Positions 9,001 through 22,500 of a stretch of 64,000 nt of DNA are shown here, piece by piece. The notes beneath the pieces were generated by a model. It saw only the letters and a list, made by a program, of their open reading frames with translations, was not told the DNA's origin and searched no databases. Source of the DNA: Strix aluco (taxonomy: Eukaryota > Chordata > Aves > Strigiformes > Strigidae); contig NC_133933.1 in assembly GCF_031877795.1 (NCBI RefSeq), forward strand, positions 68,588,003-68,652,002. The letters run 5' to 3'. Every line of letters begins with the position of its first letter. The stretch's first letter is position 1. The translations under genes and the position numbers were made by a program.

Positions 9001-12000
9001 CCTTGTACTGGGAGATATGTAAAGGGAGACGTGCCTCCTTCTGTGGTCCTAACTCACTGGTTGCAGTCTTTTCTTACATGTTTCGTTTTATAGGTTAACC
9101 CATTATTAATCCCATCTTGTAGATTTGTCATGGACAACTTACACTTCACACACAAAACCCTATTTCCCACACAGTCTATTATGATCTTATTAAAATTCAA
9201 TATTTTATATGCTTATAACCTTCCCCCTCTCAAACCTTCTTCCAGCATTGGACTAACTGAAAATTGTGAGGTGGAATCAATCCCTCTCTTCTTTTTTCAC
9301 TTTCCTTCACATTTACTCTATTGCTGTGGTAGCCTAATATAGGCTAGATGGTAAAGCTTTTAATTTCTCACTGTATTTGTTTTACATCCTCAGGCCCTAT
9401 GTCACTCCTTTCTGTATTAGTCAGAAGGAGGTGCCAAAAGATTGGCAAGAAAAGTAACTTTTTCAGGCCAAGACAGAATTAATCACCTCCATTTTTATAC
9501 CTTGCAACCCTTGTTACCCACTGCTGTTCAAAAGCTAGACAAATTCTGTTTGCAGTAACTGTTTATACAAATAAGGCTGTGCTCCTTCCCCTCTTCCTTG
9601 TGCCCATAAGTGCTGCCATTTAATTCAGTTGAGCTACTCCTACATCATACCATTAGTTTTGAAAGAAGTTTGCTGGATCCTAACTAGAAGCAAGACTAAT
9701 TGGTTAAATAGGTGATTGCTACTGCTTAGACAACTCTGAAGCAATCACTGTGTTATTACTGAGTATTTGTGTCCAACAAACTTCATGTGTCCTGTTTGAA
9801 AACATGTTCACCACACGTTTTTTAGCAATAACTCTTCAAATTGCCCGTAACATTGCACCTGCATTCATTTACATGCACTGGTTTCCCAAGGTTGGAAATG
9901 CTTTGTGGACCTGCAAAAATATTTCCTGAGGTACTTTGTAAATGTCAATTGACAACATTCAGAAATTTGTGGTTTGAGAGCTCAACAGGATAGGAAAAGG
10001 ACAGTCGAAAGAATTGAAAAAGCTTATGCTCAACTTCCTGAGCAGAGGGCACCTCAACAGTGGCTGGGTGCTTAGTTTTCTTTAGGGATTTGAGCCTATA
10101 TTGGGTTTACATGGCAAGGTTAGCCTGAAAATTAGCCTTGGTGGCTAATTATAGAAAGGAGTTGGTCCAGTGAACCAGTGACATAAGTGAGTAGAAAACC
10201 AGGTCTGCGACCAGAGTGACTTGCTGACAGTACTCGGCTTTGGGAGCTCTGCTGTGCAGGAACTACAAAGATAAACTGTGAAAATGAAAACAGCTTTAAA
10301 AGGCAGGTGTCAAAGTGGAATTTTCTGTGCTTTCCTTTACTTCTCCCTTTAGTGAAGGCTGGTGAGTTATACAGAAAATGATACTTGGAAGACTCTTTCA
10401 TACATTTGTTATTTAGATACCCCATTTTTTTGCCCTGCACTCTCTCACACGTGTAAAAGAAGCCATTAACTTTTGCATTCACACTTACAGTGCTTTCATT
10501 ATGTTCATTGCTAACAATTGCATTTTCTGGACACGCTGGTGTTTGTATCCCTGTTCTTTAATGCTTTATTACTTCTGTTTTGTGCTTTCCATATGTTTCC
10601 GGGGAGAATTCCCTTCTTTCTTTTACTAGTCTTGTTTCTGCTTGCTCTTTCTGTGTATGCCAATTAATAATGAAGGCTATGCCTGTGCTTTCCCCTCCCT
10701 ATGGCACAATGTGGTTTTCTCTAGCTCTCACTTTTTGTGAAAAGTAGGCCATCTACTGTTGCTTTCTAGTATGGATTACAGATCGCCCAGAAAATGGCCA
10801 TATGCATAGGTTCAAAGGCTTCACAAGTGCCTAGTCTCCTGTTTATAGGCACTTCTTAATTTGTAGGTGTATTGTGATGCAAAAGTCTCCATAGCAAACT
10901 GAAGTCTTATTTCTTTTTTTCCTTCTTTTGAATATTAACCAATATATTTCGATCATGTGTTCAGCTGCCATAAACTTACAGTTTTTAATTTTGTAAAGTG
11001 TTCAGTGTCCAAGTTTGTTAATCTAAGAGTTTTCCCCAAATCGCCATTTTTCATAGTTACACATCAAGCACCTTTCCCCTTTCCCATCCTCAATGAAGTT
11101 AGAGGACAGGAGATGACCAGCTAATGATTTAGACAACTATTAGTGACAGTTTTTGTCAGTTTAGCACATTTTTGTTGCATGGTGGTTGTTGGTTTGTTTT
11201 TTGGTTGTTTTATTATTTTTTTTCAGTGTGGTTATGAACAGAAAAGTGGCTTTAAAAATTGAATCTTGGTAGCACACATATCTATTCTCCATATGTGTTC
11301 TGAGTCATATCTGGATAGTATACTGATGAAAACAAGCTCTAGTGTTGTCAGCACTGTAAAACACAAAGAGCCGTGAAAAGGGACCTGGCCCATCATTTGC
11401 CTGTTGTACCACCAGGTCAGCAGCTGGGTTCTGATTCCTCAGTTATTTTTGGAGATGCTACAGAAACTGAGCATTGGGAGTGTTTAACTTCTTGTCAGAG
11501 GTGAACTTGCTGTGGGGGCAGTTGTTTGGACTTCAGTTTGATGGGGACATTATTGCTAGATTAGAATCAGATGCAGCCAAAGACAGCTTTTCTGGTCTGT
11601 ACTTTAAGACAAAGTTGGATATTTCTTCCTTTCCTTTCTGTGAAAACTGGCTGAGGGACTTGTCATGCAACATTATTATTGGAAAAAATTTCCTTTACTT
11701 AGTCACCTATTAGTCTTAAGTCTGTAAGAAAATATTTACTGCTTGGTTCATTAAGAATGAAGCAAGAGTAATTTTATTTATACCCATTTTTTTTTAAAAT
11801 CATATATGACATCTAAGTGCCTTGCCTCTCTTTATGTTTTCACATGGAACTTTCACAGAAAATTTTTATTCCAGTTTAAGGTAAATTGCAATTTTCAGGG
11901 ATATTCCTTTTTCTCAATCAGAAATACAGGTATGATCGTAGTTCCTCTGTGGATTGATTTTTTAAAATACACCTACTTTACATAAGCAAAATTATGGAAC

Positions 12001-13336
12001 AATTCCATCTTCTTGAGTATCTGACTCTTTAAATTGGTCATTAACAGAGAGGCAGTCTTGCACTGGGTGTGATTGCTGTGCAAAAGAAAAGGAAAAAGAA
12101 AGTAGATAAAAGTACCTTTAGTAGCTCTGAGAATGATAAAATGAGGTGGATCCTTAGTGCTTTGTGGGTAGAAATATAGGACAAGTAGAGGCAATTCACT
12201 TTTGTTAAACAAGACAATTAGGGAACCAGCTAAATTGCTGGGGGGTGCATATGAATAAGTAAAGCATCCATCCTTACTGATCTGTCAATTGTCAGATGTT
12301 GTTTTAATTTGATGAGGAGGCCAATAACTGCTTATAACCCCACTCTATGTCCAAATGTAATGGAGAGCAGGACTCAGCTCTTAGGGTGAGGTACTAGAAG
12401 TCAACAGTGGCAACACACCAGCTAAGTGCCATTATGGGACTGTGACAAATTACTTCTTGACAGACATGTAGGAGCTATCTGATTACATGGGAAGGGCCAC
12501 TAAAATTAACCTCAGATGCCTTAAATCTCAATGTAGTAAACTAACACACACACACACAAATATTCTCTCCTCTGAGGTGGAGGTCAAGAATGAAGCTGAA
12601 GGCATTTACTCTGGGTTGGAAGAAATGTAATTCTGGAGGAGTTTGGACAGAATTGAGAAACATTTTTAATGTTTCTAACATAAATTATGAAGTAGTCAAT
12701 GACAATGTCTAAATGGTCCATCTCTAGTTTTCAGACTTAGCCTAACGAATGTCATGAGCTGATTACAGGAGCTGCTTCTTCAGGCTGCTTTAAACATGGG
12801 CTTAAATCCCATGCCAGTTCATACTGCACAAGTTCCTTTGACTATGCAACTGCAGGGGATAAAAACATTCAACTGAAGGAGATATGTATTAAACCTGTTG
12901 TCACACTACCAGAAGCTGCTTCTGTGCAAATCATGTGATTTTTTAACCTCAGATACCTCTCGGTATAGAGACAATGTTGCTGTTTCTCTTTAAATGCGCA
13001 GTTTTAGGTACTCCTGGTAACACTTCAGCATCTTTTGTAAAAAACTATTCACAATTTTGCTGGGACAAATTTTCCTGTGATTCTGCAGACAGCGTTCACC
13101 TTTGCTCCTCACCTAAATTCCCATCTAAATCTAAATGTTTCAGAGACAGCTGAACATATAGTTCATAATATAGTCTGTACAACCTCTTATCTTCTGTGAA
13201 TAGATAGGTGGATAGATAGATAGACAGAGTTTCTTCTAGTGTCAGTCACTGAGATGACAAGTGTTTCCCTGTGAAATCTGTTTTATTTAGCTGACATAAC
13301 AGGAGCTGATCTGTATGTAACTGTGCCAAGCAAGGA
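9001..13336. other. Intergenic, no gene seen
   Basis: AT-rich non-coding sequence. Open frames stay under about 120 codons and do not resemble known proteins. It contains short T runs, an (AC)n run near 12544-12558 and an imperfect GATA tetranucleotide run at about 13203-13225. Confidence 0.7.
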
Positions 13337-13560
13337 TCATCTTGTCTGCGCATTTCTTCCAGTCTCTGCCTTTGCTTGAGGATATTGAGGACTGGTGATA
13401 ATGCAGTAGAAATTATATCTTGCCAAAAAAGCTTTGAAACCTTGCCCTATAAACCATGGTCCTTTCCCAAACACCCCCCCCCCCCCCCCCAATATTTCCT
13501 CTGGAATTCCCCAGTAAGAAAACATACTCTTAACCTTCCCAGTGACACTTTAGTTGTACT
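13337..13560 (-). pseudogene. Degraded retrotransposon integrase fragment (Ty3/gypsy-like)
   Basis: The minus strand encodes a peptide with the layout of an integrase core domain: a GIPEE segment, then an FKAFLARYNF segment, then a TSPQYPQA segment followed by an A-E-x-x-R-N-x-Q-T stretch. This order and spacing is typical of Ty3/gypsy integrases and their domesticated relatives. The segment that should carry the middle catalytic Asp is replaced by a poly-Gly run that comes from the C17 tract at 13474-13490, and a stop precedes the fragment at about 13570. It is a dead relic. Such elements are rare in birds. An endogenous retrovirus origin is less likely but not excluded. Confidence 0.6.
13474..13490. 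repeat. C17 homopolymer
   Basis: Seventeen consecutive C residues lie inside the integrase relic. The tract appears to have expanded within the old coding sequence. Confidence 0.9.
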
Positions 13561-16500
13561 TGGCAACCACTCAGTTCACAAGTATTTTGGCTAATATTCT
13601 AGCCCAGCTCGCTATTTCTCTCCCTCTAGTGCACAAAGATTGATATCCACTCTTCTGGTCTTCCTCAGACAAAGCTGGTATTATCAGAAAATTACTCTTT
13701 TTTTTACTGCCTTACTAAAGTGTCAGAATTCAGTGATTCTCTGGCTTTTTTATATGCTGTAGGCTACTCTAGAAATAGTGGGGTTTTTTTCAGCAGTTTC
13801 TAAAAGCCTCAGGGCCATCCTGTCTTCTATTTTCAGTTTCCTCTCCAGGTTTTAGGGATTACCCTAAACCTACAAAAAGATATGCTTTTTTTTTTTTTTT
13901 TTTTGCTTGTAGATAGCGATTCACTACTATTTGAAAAGACAGGGGTACTTTTGTTGGTTTTGACTTTCCCTAAGAGCAATGGCCTGTAGATTTCCCTGAC
14001 CCTGGGGTGTTTGTGCTTTCTTCCACTGGATAAATATATTGAGATTTTTGTTTCTGTAACTGGATGACAGGTTGGGATATCCACTGTTATCAAAACTTTC
14101 CATAGGACAAGGTCATGCCTGGCTTTGAAGTAATTTACCCCAATACACTGTTAGCAGAAATCTTGTGTAAGGAACGAGTCATAACAGCTTCACATGATTT
14201 CATATAAGAGAAGAAAGAAACAGGACTGTTTTACGTGGAAAGCAGCAATACCAAGAATATTCTTTGTTTTACAAGAAACATTTTCAGGCAATTTGGTACA
14301 CTACGCAATACTTTTTTTTATGGGTGTTGGAAAGGCCCTGTCATTCTGTGTTCCTTTCCTTTCTGATACACGAGCTGACTGCAGAGAATGACCTCAGGGT
14401 TACTGTAGGCAACACTGAAACTCACAAAAGATTCATTTGCAGAATAAGTGTCTTCCACTGGTGTCATTTCACAGGAGAACAGCACAAAACACACCAGCTA
14501 CTTCCATTTGCATGAGGAAGATGCTCTCCACTTGCTATTATCTCCTGCATTCTCTGTATTAGTAATGGTGATGTAGGCCCTGATTCAGGGAAACACTTGC
14601 GCACTTACACACCTTAAGGAAACACTCAAACCTTCTTGACCTCCTTTTGATTAAGCACGTGTACTGAGTACAGAAGTACGACAGGCCTTCCTCAGTTAGC
14701 CTCTGGTGTTGGAAGGGCAGAAATATTGCTAGTACCAAAAGATTAATTTCAAAATTAAAAGCATCGGCCAAATGGAGAAATCTGAAAATAAACACTATTT
14801 GCAAGAAGGAAGATCTGCCCCAGTCCATGTAAAATACCATATCTTGGGGAAACATACCTGCTTGTCTGATGGCTTTGGGAGAGTGGTTACCTGAACACAT
14901 TGCTGTCCTATCAGAATTTTTTCAGTTTGTTTTTGGTCTAGATGTATGCTGTGTTTCATCCTACAGGATCTGTTACTGTGGCACTTGGATCTCTTGGCTA
15001 TATCTTCCAGACCTTGCTGAGAGACGAGATTCGATGCTCTGCATCACTGCTACACGGGAGTTGCCTCTCCAGCTTTTCATCCTTCTTCCCTCACATTTCA
15101 AGATACCCGCATTCTTCAGACACTTGCTTTGAACTTCTGTATCAGCTGCCTTGGTATGACACTGCAGCTCAACAGACTGCTAACCTGTATCCTTCCTATA
15201 CACTGGGTCTCAACAAACAGCCACTGTGGGTTGTCTTCTCTGTAAACTGTCCTTTCAAGTTGAGTTCTTCTGCTGAGCTACTGAGGGCAACAGCAGTTTA
15301 TTTTAGTTTGGATTGGTAATGAAGGTCATTGTAAACTAGCTCTGACAATAGAAACACCAGGCCCGTTTTAAAGCTCATATGCTTACCATGAAGTAGGAAA
15401 TCCACTTTACAGCATTCATCAGACTTACCAACACAAGTAATAAAGCCTGAGAAGAATGGCTGTGCATGCTCCTCCTGGGTGCCTTTTGTTCAGTACATGA
15501 CTGAGAAATGAGCCTTCCTCTGGTATGTCCTACATTTTGCATTTCTAGCATGTCTGTGTTCAAGATCAGTCTTTAAGTACTGCCTACTGCTTTGATTGCA
15601 TATGCTTGCTATGCTTTTCTGTGTCCTTTCGTTAGCTGGAAATACTTCCATAATGTGTGTCTCAAATACTTTGTTAAATGACTGACTTCAAATTCCTTAG
15701 GGTCATCTCAGTGGTGTTCTTTAGTGTGCCAGTGGTATATGACTAGAAAGACATTCATCAATCCTTTTCAGAAATAACAATTACCAGGCTGTCTCAAATT
15801 TAATTATTCTCATAGAGTTACATCTTGGCAAATACTTCCCAGTCTCCCTTTGGCTCTGTTACCATCTCATAAAGCTTTATTTGGACATAAAGTTGTAGTT
15901 AAGATTCCTGAGGCTTTCAAGGCTTTCATCTTTTTTTCTTTTTTTTTCTTCCTTGATTAGGAAAGCTGTGATTGGCAAACCAATGTTCTCCCCTTCCTAC
16001 CCTATTGCAAACTGAGGAATCTCTCCTGTAGCTTTAACTGTCCTTGTGTTAAAATTTGGTAGCCACCTGAGAGATTCCTTCTATTCTGGATATTCAGTAA
16101 CTTCATCAGCATTTTAGTGCTTTGGAGTACTAAAGCCAGACAGAGGTTTTCAACTTTACCAAAGTTAAAGTTGTTTAGCTTGAAATCACACTGGAAGACA
16201 AGTTAGTGAAAACAGTGAAAAATATGGTATGAATGATAGTCTTTTTGTTCAGCCTGACTCATATTAATTTAGCTTTAACTATCCATTTGGGATAAAATTT
16301 GTATAAATCACACATCTGAATTAATTTTACTGCATCAGTTTAACTGAAAATGTTATTTTAAAACCATATAACTTTTAATACAGACAAACCTCACTGCTGA
16401 TATATAAATAATACTACTTACATTCATTTAAACTCCCTAGTTACACTGAATTAGCAAAACGTGCAAGCCAGAATACTTGGAGAAGTTACTAGATACCTAT

Positions 16501-19500
16501 TGATAAGAAGTGGCTGACTTAGGTGTTTATTGATTAGTCGCTTCATTCCTGTATCAAGGTTTGGCCATACAAACTACAATTTCAAAAGCTCTCTTAAACT
16601 TTAGAGTGGCAGAGATGGTGGGTGAGGGTATGTGACAAATCAGAGAGAGAAGGTAAAAGAGTAAAGTGGTGTAAGAAACAGGTTGTTAGATATTTACAGA
16701 AAAATACATACATGTATACATAAGTATACACATCAGTTTAGACAGAATTCAGACTCAGATGCAATGCTGAATTTAGTTGTTAGTTCTTGAACAGGCTTCT
16801 TGCATGATGTCGTACACCTGCTTCTGTTTATGGCAGAGTAAAAAGGATTTTTCTAATCATCTAAATGAGAGTAGGACAAAGCCTGAAACATAGCACATGA
16901 AGCTCAGTCCTAGATGCGATGACTTCGGGAGCAACGGTCGGCAGCAAATCACACAAGTACAACTTCCTCAACTGCTCAAGTGTGACCTTGGCGTTGCTGA
17001 GCTCACTTCTCAGACTAAGGGCTTAAGAGACGAGGACTGCATGCTGCCATTGCTCTGTTGCATGACCCGAAGCATATCATCTAGCTTCAGCAGGTCCAGT
17101 TTAGGGACTGGTACAAAGGATGGTAACATTTCCATTCCTTATAGGACATTGCAAAAGTTAATCCATTAAAGTTCATGGGAGTCACTGAAATGATATGATA
17201 TAAATCAAATGGAAAGTTACTGAAGCAAAAATCTCTCTGAGAGATATCTTTCTTTTAGAACAGTTTCTCCTGCTCCACTTCCTTCTTTCCACACAGTGGA
17301 GGTCAACAGGGGCAGATACAGCCCTATTAATTTTTCTGATCTCTACATATTTTTATTACATAGTATTTAGGCAATTTTCTAAAAAGGGAGCAGTATTTAT
17401 GCCTTTTTTTAAGCCTTCAACATCTCCAGCCTGAGAAAGTTCAGCTTGGGTTTCTATATCAGATATTTAGGTCTGTTTCTTCCTGGAAGACAATGCAACA
17501 TGAAGGATAATGGTATCAGCATCACCCATACAAGTGAGACCCGATTAAATAAGGTGGGACTTCTTCTTTCATCTGAGTTATTCTGAAGTCCTTTTTCTTT
17601 AAAACTTAATCACCGCAAATACTTAAACTATTTGTGAGAAAAACTTCCCTGTTGGTTTTTAATATTCTTATCTTTCTATTGAAGCTTGAGAGATCTCAAA
17701 ACACATGGAGGACCTCTAACAAGGGAACATCTGATACGTAAAAGCAGCAAAGAAAACAAAGCAAGTAAAAATTTGCATGAAATTAATGGTCTTTTAAAGC
17801 AGCAGAGAGAAACATACCATCCCATATTTGTTATTCTTACAAAACATACTGTACAGCCGTGCTCAGAGCCTCCGTTACAAATGATAATGGTAATAATATT
17901 AATGTGGGTCCTTATCTGAGACCTGCTGAAGTCAGTTAAAGGCCTTCCATTGATTGCAGGGGATATTAGATCAGGCCCTTTCAGAACATATTTTGGTCAA
18001 CTCTTGTCCAACCGTTATTTCATATAGGAGAAATGGGTTTTATCTTCCTTCTGCACTCCGGGCTTCTATCAGCAGAGTGACATCCAAGTGAGTGATCCAA
18101 ACATGAGAAAAGTCCAGGCTGTCCCAGTGGTGAAGTATGGAGGGTGTGGCAGTTTTTAAAGAGCTTCAACACAATGACACATGGGAGAGAAAGACAGAGT
18201 GAGGGAAAATAAATCATAGAGCAAGACTGGAAGGTAAAGATGTAGGAACGTATAAAAGCAGTTCTTCAGTTTTTCTAAATCAAAAATAGTTCAGTCATGT
18301 TAAGACGTGAGCAGGTGGGAAAGTACAGCTTCGCAGCTTTTAAAATTGTGTATTGTTTTTCAGCTGTAACACAAAAGAGAATTTGAAAAAAGTGAAAAAT
18401 GTTCCAGCAGGTTTCAGAGCAGGAAGGAGGCTATGCCAAATTATTGCTGATGCTCAGTCTTTACAGGTGTGCTTTCTCCTTCACCTTGATGGGAAATCCC
18501 CTCATTTAATCTCATAAAATGTAGCAGAATGATTGTAAGCAATTTCCCACCTGGTGTCCTTTTTCTTCTGCGTTCAAGCCACAGCGAGGCAACAGGAGTT
18601 CAGACGCTGAAGGTTATGGCACATAGATGAAACCGTATCAGTTTCCATAGCATCACTGGCAGTGGGGCTCTGGAGGGACACTGGCAGCCCTGTGTAAGGA
18701 AACATTTAGCAGAGCAGGGGCCAGCTTAAGCTGTTTGCTGTGGCTTGGTCTTCTGCTGAATACTTTCTCCCACATTTCTCAAGAAAGCTTGCTTTGCTCT
18801 TAAAGTAAGAACCATGTTACATGGTGTTGCATTTCAGTAGGGAAGTGCTGACTGTAAGTGGGATGGGCATTTGTTTTATATTATTTTAGAATAAAGATGA
18901 TTCACAGGCGAAAAGATCTTTAAAACTGTATCCTATTATATCCTATCTCCATTATACATGAAGAACTAAATACTAGTATCTCCAGTTGCACATTTTATTG
19001 TCCAAAAACCAAAATGACAGAAGGACAAGCATGACCCAAATGTATCATCTCCTTATGATCTTCATTATCAGATTCCTTCAAAATATTGGAAAATTATCAG
19101 AAAATGCTACTCTGCTGTCAAAATACAAGTAATTTACAATATTTTATTTAATTTTTAAATAGTTTGCATCTTACTGGCAATATCAGCTTCTATATGTTAT
19201 TTCAGTTTTCTTGTGCTACTTAGTTTTTATTTGATTCATATTTTTATTTTTTTAAAACCTTTATGATAGTGCTAATATGATGTCTGTATTCTGTCAACAT
19301 AAGAAAGAATGATAACACTTTGTATTGCTGAACTGATGTCATGTAGCAGAACCATTCCAATATTTAGTGTTTCAACACAGTTGTTTTGATGTTTACCCAG
19401 AAACCTTTTGGAATTTGTTTTATAAAGCAAGTCTGAATATTTTGACTCTTTGCCCCAAATTTGGAAATGCAATTTCTTCTTACCTGGCATTAATCAGTGC

Positions 19501-22500
19501 CATTCTCTTCTCAGTTTTCATGGGGTGCATATGAGATCAGACATCCTTCTCATCTCTTGTTTTCATTCCTCTTACCCTGCTCATTCCCATCCTAACTGCA
19601 GAGCCATAAAACCAACAGTAGTCCTCTTCCCTGTACACTCACCCAACTGCCTGGGATGAGAGCTGAGACATTTTTCCCCTCCTGTAGGAGCTCAGACTCT
19701 GGGAGCCTGGTAAAAAAAACCTAGATAGTCAGAAAAAAACAGGACCACATCTTATTCCATATCATTTTTGTGAGTTACCTTTTCTTCATGATCTATTAGT
19801 ATGAAGGACAGAATGGGAGATGAATAATTCAATGAGACCTTGTCTTAATTTTGCACACATACCACAAGAAAAAGTATACATCAGAATATTTGGTAGCAAT
19901 TCACGTGTACACATTGCTACTTCCGCATGTGCAATGAAAATATACAGCACATTCTTCTGGCACTGTAATTAGAAAAATGTGAATTGTTGAAAAGCTTATT
20001 ATAAATACAGAAAGAAATATTCCATTAATTTTAATTATTATTGTTTTTCACCATTTTAACACCCAATAAATAAAGTATTACAAATGAAATATTTGACTGA
20101 AGTGAACTAAACAAGTTAGAACAAGCCTTGAGAAAAATATCTATTAATTATTTTTGATTAATTTCCATCTCTATAGATTTTTACTGTGATGAAAGATATA
20201 ATTAAAGATTTTTCACCAGAGGCCTGATCCAAAGCTTGTGAAAGGTAATAGGTGCTATCACAGTTTCATTAAAACTAATTGGCAAGGCTCCATCAGGAGA
20301 AGCAAGATTTTGAGCATGGTAACTTGCCTGAGTTTTGAAAATTCAAGCTTTATGTTTTGAGATTAAAATTCCTGTTCATGCAAGTACAGCCAGTAAAATG
20401 TAATGAACAGAAAGTTAGGTGGAAATCTTGAAGTGCTTGTTCAATTAAATAAAATGATTTCATGTGAATGTACTGATTTTTGTAATACTTTTGAAAGAAA
20501 TTACAAAAAATGGTCTATCATTTCAATTTTCATATTCAATATATTGATGTACTAAATATGCAGGGCATTCCATACTTCCTATTGTAGCTTTTTCTATTGT
20601 AGCATTAGTGAAAATCTCAAGGCCTAAAATAAATGCTGTGACTTATCAAAACAAATACTCACAGAATGTTTCAATTTGAAAAAAAAAATCTAATATTTAA
20701 ATTTTTCTGCTGATTTGTAATGAAGGAAAATGTTGGCATCTCACAAGGAATGACAGTTCTAAGTTGCACATCTGTGGCCCACTTTCTTCAGTCACGTATG
20801 TGGCTCGTCAGCCAGTTGTCTTGTTGAAGTTGGTGGAAATTTTGCCATTGAGTGAAATAGAATGATAGCTAGCAACTTGATTTTCTTTTGAATAAATATG
20901 TATCTTTCTTAGCTTTTCCTTTTACCTCTTCAACTCCTTTACTCTTGTATCTCCACAACTTTCTCTCATTTCATACTGCCACAACCATTTCATATTTGAT
21001 AGACCACTGTGGGCTGCTCTGGGCAGCTTGTTATGTGCCACATGGACTTTTCTTTTGTGACCGAAGTGTCTCCCTTTCAGGAAGAGCTGTCTTATTGCAA
21101 TGCCTCTCAAGGTCCTATCTCTCTGTGATCAAAAAATGTTGCTGTTATGTGAATTTAAGCTGATTCTGACCAGCCAGGAGGAAGGAGAAAAGAGGAAGGA
21201 CACTGGTGCGGTTATGGTGTTAGCCAGAGCCTCTGGGGATGAGAGTGTATTTTCCTGTTTTGCCACAAATGGCTATGGTGGCTTCAGGCAAATTACTTAA
21301 AGTGCTATACAGGTCCCTAAAATGTTACTTAGGCAGCAAAAAACACAGTCCTGAAACCACTGCTGGTCGTGGCCTGGAATTCATCAGGCCCCTAAGCTTT
21401 TGTTTCTCTCTGCCTGTGTAAGAAATGCCTCAACATGGACATGACTGAACAGCTCAGTGCCTGGCTCATGCCTGAGCTTGCCTGGCCAAAAAGCCTTGGC
21501 ACTTCTCCACCTACCTCCTGCTGGGGACGGGGCCTGGCTGACAGGCTCACCTGCTGCTAGCCCAGCCGGCTGGGTCCCAGGCAAGGGGACAGGCAGTGTC
21601 TTCACCCTAGATTATGGTCACACTTTTGAGGTGCCAGACCATAGCTAGTCATAGTTAAAAACTCCTGAAATGCTCAGCAGGTGGACATGGGGTCCTCAAC
21701 ATCAACCATGGTATGCAGCGAATCCATGCCTGTGGAGCCGGTCTACTTGCTAATGTAGACAGAGTGGGAATTAAGTGTGGAGATGCTCAACTGGTCCCTT
21801 TTGTACCTAATCTTCAAATGCTCCGTAGCTCAGGTCCCCACCCAGAAATGAGGATGTCAGTGCTCTTCTACCCATCCTGTGTGTAGGTACTGTATTTCAC
21901 CCTGTGGTTGTAAGTCAGGTATTATCTTGTTTGAGTAAAGATTTCATGAAAAGAAAAAAAAAAATTCTCTCTTACACACATAAATGTTAGGCTGAATTCT
22001 GTGCTTAGTTAAATACATGTAATGACCAAGGTCCTTGAATTTTCTTCCTCTACTTAAACCTTTGTGGAAAAGAATCAGAAAACCCGTTAATCTGCCCCAA
22101 TTTCCTTTACTAAAAAGCGGGCCAATACTGTCCTGTTTTTTCTAACAAGATGGCTGGGGAAGGATGGGAACTTAACAGTCTCTTTTCACTGTCTTACAGA
22201 CTTCTATATTTCCCTGTTTTTTCTTAAGTCGTCTCTTCTCCAGACCTACTTTCTCACAGCTGTATTTAACTGATGTACATTTGACCTCCTTTCTCACCTC
22301 TGTTTGCACTCTGCCACTGTCAGGTGGTTAATCTAACTTTCCAAAACTGTTTTTCTGTCTGTATTGTTAAAATCTTTTATTTTCATTCTCTGACTCTCCT
22401 GGTGGTAACTTTAAAAAAAAAAAACCAAAACAAATACAGCCTTTCTTTTATTAAGAAAAGGGATGCATTTCAAGCCATGTTGAATCTTTGATAAAATCTT

